Below, piece by piece: positions 52,301-60,700 of a stretch of 64,000 nt of DNA. The stretch covers positions 16,151,158 to 16,215,157 of the forward strand of contig NC_092192.1 in assembly GCF_043641665.1 (NCBI RefSeq), given 5' to 3'. Below the pieces are notes generated by a model. It had not been told where the DNA came from. It did not search any database and saw only the letters and a program-made list of their open reading frames with translations. The stretch's first letter is position 1. The number at the start of each line of letters is the position of its first letter. The translations under genes were made by a program, and so were the position numbers. Source of the stretch: Enoplosus armatus. Lineage: Eukaryota > Chordata > Actinopteri > Centrarchiformes > Enoplosidae.

Positions 52301-55300
52301 TCAATCTGTGTTCAGGTCGAGACGGGCTATTTTAGGGCAGGTGATTCTGTGTGTGGGTTGGGCTTTTTGCAGCTGCCAATCACATCTGCTCTACTTTGTG
52401 CTTTCACAACTGACTCTTTTTTGCTCCATTTCTCATCATGTTATGTCTCACTTTGGCCTTTTGCTCCATAACCCTCCTTTTTCTTTCTCAATCTTTCCGA
52501 TCCTTCGGTCTCTCTTTGCTCTTAGGCCCGTTCCCTTCCCGACTGTGGTCCCAACTCACCAGCTTTGATGCGGATGTTGGGGCTGCGGATCTTGCCGGCT
52601 TGGTTTTCGGCGGTGCAGAAGTAGTCGTTGTCGTGGATGTAGCTGTTGTAGGCGGAGGGCGAGAAGGGGTACAGTTGAAGGGTGCCATTGGCATGCACGT
52701 GGCGGATGTGGGGCACGTCGTAGATGTCGTCGCCGGTGGCCAGGTACCAGCGCAGTATGGCACTGGGGGTGCCCCCTGCTGGACAGGGCAGGGACACCCC
52801 CACCGAGCTGGAGTAGGTTACCCTCTGCAGGGAGGCATTCACAAAGTACAGCCTGGTGGAGCCCACATCCTCACTGTGTACTGCAGGGGCAAACAGACAA
52901 CACAACATCACTTAACAGGTCATGGTGGAGGCGAGAGGCCAACGATGAGCGCCTGTTATGTGCCGTATACAAAATAAACAAACAAATGTGTGAATATAAG
53001 CTGACAGGATTCCACTGCCGTTGACTTAAAGCAATCGGCATCACATTAATGGGCGAAAAAAAATGGACAGTGGGAATGTCCTTCAAATGTGTGGCAAAAT
53101 AATCATAACAAATGTATGTCAAATGTCCAGCTGCAAACATCAGTCATGTGATCCAGAAAGCTAGGGATTTGGGCTAAAGCCTGTGATGGTTTAGGTGGAT
53201 GGGAGGGGGGGGAGCCTGTTACCTCCGTACAGTGTGTGTGCACACATACACAAGCAGAGACAGAGAGGGAGAGAGGGGACACACTGATAGGTTATGTGAT
53301 TGGAATTTCTATGCCAGACGCAGAGATTTAAGTCTATTTAATCTCCTTACATATTTAACACACACACATGCACGCACACACATACTCACAAACACACACA
53401 CACACACATACAGGAATGTTCTTCATTGGCACTCAGATTAAACACATACAGCTCCAGCAGAGAAAGGAGAGTGAGAAGAGGGAAGGAGAAGGGGGGGGGG
53501 GGGGGGGGGGGAGTGGAAGAGTGGGACGGGGGTGGCTGCTGCTGGACAGATGTGGATGTTAACCACCACTGATTCTAAATGATATCATCTAATAAACACC
53601 AACCTGCATGTTCACCCAGTTCATGTTCAGTGCGGCACAGAAAGTCTGTAAAACATCGTGGAAGATACCAACAGATACTGAAAGATGGAGGATCTTGATC
53701 CAAATTGAATAAAATTAGCACTCAGCATTCTGGTAGTTGTTCAGTTATAACTGTGTGTTTTTTTTCTATTTACATAATAGATCAAATTGATTTTTCCTTT
53801 GTATTTCTCACTTATTAAATGCAGCTTGTTTAAATTGCTGTATATTCAAAACAATGTCAATATTAATTACATAAAATTGATCAAAATAAATTTTTCAGTG
53901 GTAAAATCATCAGAAACATTTGAACATATTGATATTACATTTTTGATTGATTTGCATTTCATTTAATTATCTAATGTGAAATGATTTAGTTGTTCTCACT
54001 TTGACATTTGATAATGTTGCAAAATCTTACTTTCGACAAAGCTTCTGTGTTTTTTTAAACAATAATCCATTTATTATTTTCATAAACTGTTTACAAAGAG
54101 TTACAAAACAGATCTGATGATTTCTTCTATTGCAAAAACCTATATGAACAGAACAATTGCAGGTCTGGGACTTAAATGTATTCAAAAACATGTCCTGTGT
54201 CACAGTTTATCACAGAATGATGCCAAAATATCATAAACAATAGATCTAGAGATATGACTGCAAAATGAATAACTCATAATAAGTTAATCAATTAATCATT
54301 TTGGTTCATAAAATGTCAGATAATAGTGAAAAATGCCTTTAAAACTTTCCTAAATCAAATCCAAAAGTTGATGTCATCAAATTGCTTGTTTTGTCTGACT
54401 AACACACCAAAACTCAAAGATATTCAATGTTCCACTAATTGATGATTAAGTTCAAAAATCTAAAAGATCCATCCAGATCATCTGTTGCTTGACTTTGTCA
54501 TGGCAGCAGCTATTTGTGAAGCTCACTTTAAATAGCAGTGCTGCATGTAACATACAGTACACCAATCACAGTCGCTCACACTGCCCACAGTTGACGTTGT
54601 GTGACACAGAGGTACAGACATCTTCCATGTCTGTAGATAGAATTTTCAATACTTTCAATACTCAATATATTGATCATGATATTATTTGTTATTATGAACT
54701 TCCTCTTTATGATAGCAATTGTGCTGTAGAGGCTAAATGTTCAAGGAGCTTTGTCACATCATTTCTGAATAATCATAATCATGCTGTAAGGCGGAGGAAA
54801 CAGGATGAGGGAGAAATGTCCCTGTTGTTCACATTAAATTGGCCAGTATTAGGTTTTCACGGGTGCACTAAGCACAATACCCAAAATAGTTCTGACATCA
54901 AAACCATCTGTGTGAACTGTGACACACTGTGACATTGAGGGCCAAGAGCCCTTCTGAAGTACCAAAACTAAACACAAGACAACATCAGGAGTGAAAGCAA
55001 ATATTGTATCTGATCATCCAATGCGTTTCTTTTGTCATCCCATCCAAACATTTAGACTTTGTTTATGCTGTGTCTTTAATGAAGCCTGGCTTTAAGCTAT
55101 GGTTGATGTAGACAGAAAAACATTAACAAACGAAGCTTAAGGCAGAATCAATCATCACCATCAACAGAGTCACTGTGCTGGCACTAAGCTCAGAGCATCA
55201 GATCGAAGAAAGATCCATCCAGGAGGGTTCGTTAATAATTCCAGCTTCCTTTCAAAGAAGTGCTACTATCCCTGGACTACAGATTGATAAAGCTGGGCAG

Positions 55301-55683
55301 AATGTTACAGATGGTATATGAAAATGTGTCTGGCAGTCCGGTGGTGAGCTGCAAAAACCAGGTCAGACTCCCTCCCCTCTGCAGATTACTGATAATGGCC
55401 CCTGAGCATAAAGCCCATATTAAAGATTGCAATATCTATAATCTCCCAATGGGGGGACAGGACTAAAGTGGAGGAGTGAGGGGGTCACCCTGAGAGCTCG
55501 GAGGGGGCTGGGCAGCGGGAGAACCTCTCATACAGTAGATTATATGGCCTGGGGGGCCCGGGCACTGGGGGGCTGGGGAGCACTGGGACTGATGGAGCGG
55601 GAAGTGGAATAGAAAGGAGATCAGAGCAAACTCCCACCACTCAGAGCCTGTCAAAACCAGGCGAACCACACATGCACTCACCC

Positions 55684-55720
<37 letters not shown>

Positions 55721-57711
55721 CAAAAGCAGCTCTTAGCGCTCAGTCACACTGGGAGGAGACAGAGTGGGTTGCCATGGTGGCGCTGGCACTTGAAAGCTGT
55801 GACTGAATAAAAAACAATGCAACAATTTAACCTAAAGAATCTAAATTTAGATTCTTCAAGTCACCAAACCCCCAAATTCTGTCACACGGTCTCAAATATT
55901 TGCAGGTTGGAAAAAAAAGCTGCTGAAGTGAGAAAATGTGTTTAAATGGCGTAGAGGTGAAAACAGTGGGCTGCCTACAGAGAGTATATGCAAATAGTGT
56001 TCATTTAAGAGTGTATACCCTACAATTTGGTAAAAACGCTGTGTGTAAATGCCTGCCAGTGGTGGCCAAGCCAAAAAATTGTTGGTTAGGTGTGGTCAAG
56101 CACAGTGACATTAGCGCATCACACTGGGCACCAAAACTCACCTGGCACAGTCCTGCTTTGTGCCGGACTGGCAGAGTTTCCACTCCATTTGAAACATTAC
56201 ACACCACCTGTGCCAACCTGTATAGACGGCTTGTGTGGCAAGAAAACCAAATTCCACATGTCCCAAGAGTGAGGAAAACAACGGAGACTGCATGGTAAAC
56301 ACATATTTGTGTCATGGCTGAATTCAAACGGAACAGCACTGAAATGTCAACGTCCAAGATGAAAGTCAAGTTGGGCCGGTTGCACTCGCACAGCTGATAA
56401 AATACCTGCCTCTAGCCACCTCACACACACCTCCGTGATCAAAAAGAGACATTATGACCACAAGTACATCAGAAAAGGGAACTATTTCCCCAATGAAAGG
56501 ATCAGTTAAGTGTTGGGTTGTTACAGTTAAGATAATAACATAAACTTCAATCTCAATCTCAAGTCATGTTTACGCCATTTAACCATTATTGAAAAGTTTA
56601 ATTTCCACCAGTCAGCTTTTTACAAAACCTTTGCTTGATGGGGATCATTAGGGAAACAGGGAAGACAGAGTAATACCACAAAAAGCATGTAATATAGTTA
56701 ACATCCTGTCAAACCAGCTTACAACTAGCCACTACAGCGAGCATACACCTCTGACACAACACCTCTCTGAATTCAATGCATAACAGAGACTGTTTGTCAG
56801 TTATAATGGTGTTTTTTCACTGGTAAAATAACACAATTAATATATATATATTGTTATCAACACTAAAGACTTCATCCTTGTTATCCATTTATTTAAATTC
56901 CTACTCATTCCTACATTAATCTATGGCTGCAACGCACAATTATTTTCCTTATTGATTAATCTGTACATTTTTTTTATTAATTGATCAATGATTTAGACTT
57001 TAGAATGTCAGAAACCAGTAAAGAAAATATCAATGACAAGTTCCCAGTGTCCAAGGGTCCAACCAACAGTCCAAAACCTTTTCTGCTAATGACATAAAAC
57101 AGAGAAAAGTGGCAAATCCTCCCATTAGAGAAGCTGGAAGCAGAGAATGTTTTGACTGAATCATTCGACAAAATAGTTGCAGATTGATTAATTTTCTGTT
57201 GATGGATTAATCGACTAATTGTTTCAGCTCTTCATTAATCTATGCCGATTTAACTGATGGAAATACAATAAAACCTGCAAGTGGTCTTTAACAATGTGCA
57301 ACAACTATATCTTACGCACATGTCGCCCCTGTTCATTTCGGTGACACCACTATCTCAGTGATGCATATCCACAAAGATCTGACTCTAGCAGCGTGTGGAC
57401 AGTCAGTACCCTGAGAGCAGTACTGACCACAGCTGTGGGGTTCCTGTGCCGCTGCAGTTCACCTGCACCCAGGAGGCTTCATCAAACTCGTTCAGACACA
57501 GAAAAGAGATAAAAACCAGCCCTCACTGGAAGGTGCTGCTGGAGCTAAAGCTCAGGCTGTCAGAGTCCCAGCCACTATTTTATACATCCTGCCAGAGAGC
57601 CACGCATGAATATGTATGTCAGAGAGGCAGAAGCCATAACCTATGCAAGGTTTCACCATGCATAATGCAGCTGATCTACGCCTCTCCAGGATGTGAGTGT
57701 GCACAGGAGTG

Positions 57712-57761
<50 letters not shown>

Positions 57762-60700
57762 ACGCTCACAACTGTATTGTGATGAGGAGGTAAACAAACT
57801 CCCAATGTTTCACATACACACATTCTCACACCCAGAGCTCCCTGTGCCCAACCAGAGGCATAATACCTCCACATGTTCCTCTTTCGCCCATCTCCGTCTT
57901 TCCATTTCTTTTTCTGTCTTATGGTAAAATAATTTTCACAGCATTTCATCTTTATTGGATTTAGTATTGAGAAACGTACGTGGTAAAGGTCAAAAGTAAG
58001 ATTCAACTTAACAGAGACGAGACATTCACATCAGTCATGCCAGCTGTCGAGAACCTCTCCCTCCTCTCCTTGACTGCTTGCTATTTTGGAAACAGCTTCA
58101 TTTCCAACCACACTCGAACTCCTGTTTTGGCTCCCTCCCTGTCCTGCCGTCTCTCCGTCACTCATCCTTCAGGTGTTTCTGGGACAGAAAGTTATGAGCT
58201 GTGTGTTTTTGATAAGGTGGCACGAGGATTGAAACTGTGTGTGGAAACATGAAGCAGCAGCAGAGGAGGAGGAAGTGGGAGGAGACGCACTGTAAGAAGG
58301 GGTGTGAATTGAATATTAGTGGGATGCAGGGGGATAAAGATAGGTGTAAGCTTATGGATAATCCTCAGGGGTCTGGCATAAGAAGGTGGATGGTGGGTGG
58401 AGAAGTGTGTGTGTGTGTGTGTGTGGGGGGGGGGGGGTGCTGGGGGTACATCTAATCAACGAAGGGGTATCGCTGGTCCCCACCTACTGTCTTTCTGTAC
58501 ACCCTGTCCCCAACAATCTGCTCCCCACCCCACCCACCAACACCAACCCCCCACACACCACCACCACCACCAGCCTGTGCTGTGTCAGTAAAAAAAAAGT
58601 GTGCTACTTCAGCAGTCCCCTGGGACCTGCTCCCCCTCACATCAAAGCAGCCAGTTTCTCTCTTAATGTGAATATCAAATCTGTGGATCACAAGTCCCAG
58701 CACAGTCTGCATAAACTGCCCCTCCCCCAACCTTTAATTCTGCCTAGTGATGAGGGAGAGAGAGGGAGGGGAGTTACTGCGAGAGGAAGCGATGGAGGGA
58801 GGGAGAGATGGAGATAGAGATGGAGATAGAGAGAGGGAGAGAGAGAGATCCAACAAAAACAACTACTTGCTTCAGAGATTTGACATTTGCTGAACGCACC
58901 CTCCTTCTGAAAATGTGCAGCTCCAGCATCCAATAAAATTTGGAGGAGGTCTGGCTCAATTTTAGCATCAGTGTGGCGATACACAGAGTTCTTGCTTGGA
59001 AAAAAACAAAACATTTCTTGCTGTCGATGGGGTTCATTTCATTTCTTTTTTTTTGCTGTTGTTTTAAATGATTCGTTCTGATTCATAATCTCATTGGGAT
59101 TTCTGATAGATTTAAGGACGAATGGGAGAACAGGGATGCCAGTGACAGAGCTGTGACATCCTATTGGTGAGCTGGGAAGTGCAATGAGCTCCGTTTCCCT
59201 GCTGACAGTCTTCCACCAGCACACTTTACCCGCCATTTGGCAACAACATTGATCAAAATATGAGTACAGATATTTTTCTTTGTTATTTTGTGAAGGATAA
59301 CTGACATTTGTGTTGTTAATATATATGTAACGGCTGATTTTTTTGAGTTAAAAGCGTAGGCATGTAAGTCAAGTGGTTTGATCAATCATCACACCTTGAT
59401 ATCTTTTCTTTAAAAAACTGGCCAGCAACAGTCTGTTCATACGACATTTCTATATTTCGTATTTTTGTAGGAACACTGTTCCCTCATTTTAAATTGAAAG
59501 AATCAGAATCATGTATCCAAGCCCCTGAAATAACCAAATTGCCACCAAAATCACACTGAGAGCTCTGCATTTCTCCTTTAACCCTTTTTAATATGGGTGT
59601 TTTTGTGAAATTAAATAATGCCAGGTTTGAGCTGGTAAAAAATGTAGGCCTGTGCCCTGCCTGAGTAATGATTGGCACCCCTGTGGACCACACAGCTCTG
59701 TCATTGAGTGGTGCCTATAGCTCAGATTGCAGCTTTAATTGTGCAGCCTTGCAAAGGCAGCACAGGGAATTGAACTGGGGAGGGAAGGGGGGGCGGGGGG
59801 TATTTTTGCATATTTCTATTTGTAGGGAGCAGTGGAGAGGACAAGAGTGTGCCAGGGTGAGGGATCACCTTACTGCTTTACACACTTCAAATTAAAATTC
59901 AAGTTTTTAAAATTTTTTTATTTAGTTCAATGAATTAGATTTTTTAATACAAATTAAAAAAAGGCCTACAGCAGGCCTGTATATTAAAGTTGGTTTTATT
60001 CTCTGCTAATTACTCTACAATTACAGTAAATATACTGAATTTGATTTCAAATGATAGCTAGAAGAAAGCACACGTTTTTGTTTTCAAATCACCAATTAAA
60101 AATCACAATAAATCGGGTATAATATTTGAAATTACTGAAATAAAATGTATATGCATTGAGCTCTAATTGGTTAACTGTTAGCCTTCAAGCATTTTTTTCC
60201 CCCGTTGATCCGTTAATTACCCCACACCCCGATTGCCTCCTTAACCTGAGTGTCTTTGACACAATTTTTTTTATCATCATTAGTTTTGTGTGACATTTTG
60301 ATATATTTTAAGAATTCTTGTAAATAAATGAATAAATGAGTGAACTTCCAGTTCAGCTCCTGTAGAAATAACATCCAAAAGTGTCCAACATTTAACAACA
60401 AAACCAGGAGGGGTGTCCCCGTCACTTCCCCTCCTCCGCGCGCCCGCCGCCACACACACACACACTCACACACACACACACACACACACACAGAAACACA
60501 AGCCGTGACGCACGCGCTGGCACACGCGCGATCACGTCCGCGGGGTCCAGGTGCGCTGTTAGTGAGGAACATGACCGGGCAAGTCTATAATCTGCACCCA
60601 CGCCCCTGGAGTTTCTCATTTGGTGAAATAAATTTGCGCATATTAATATGATTCCGCAGAATCCGGAGAGGCTCTGAAATAATCACCTCCTTCAAGATGA

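Noticed and set aside
54489..54932. 147-residue open frame in intron 1
   Set aside because: No domain, no splice context and no recognisable homology; AT-rich intronic sequence next to a MITE copy.
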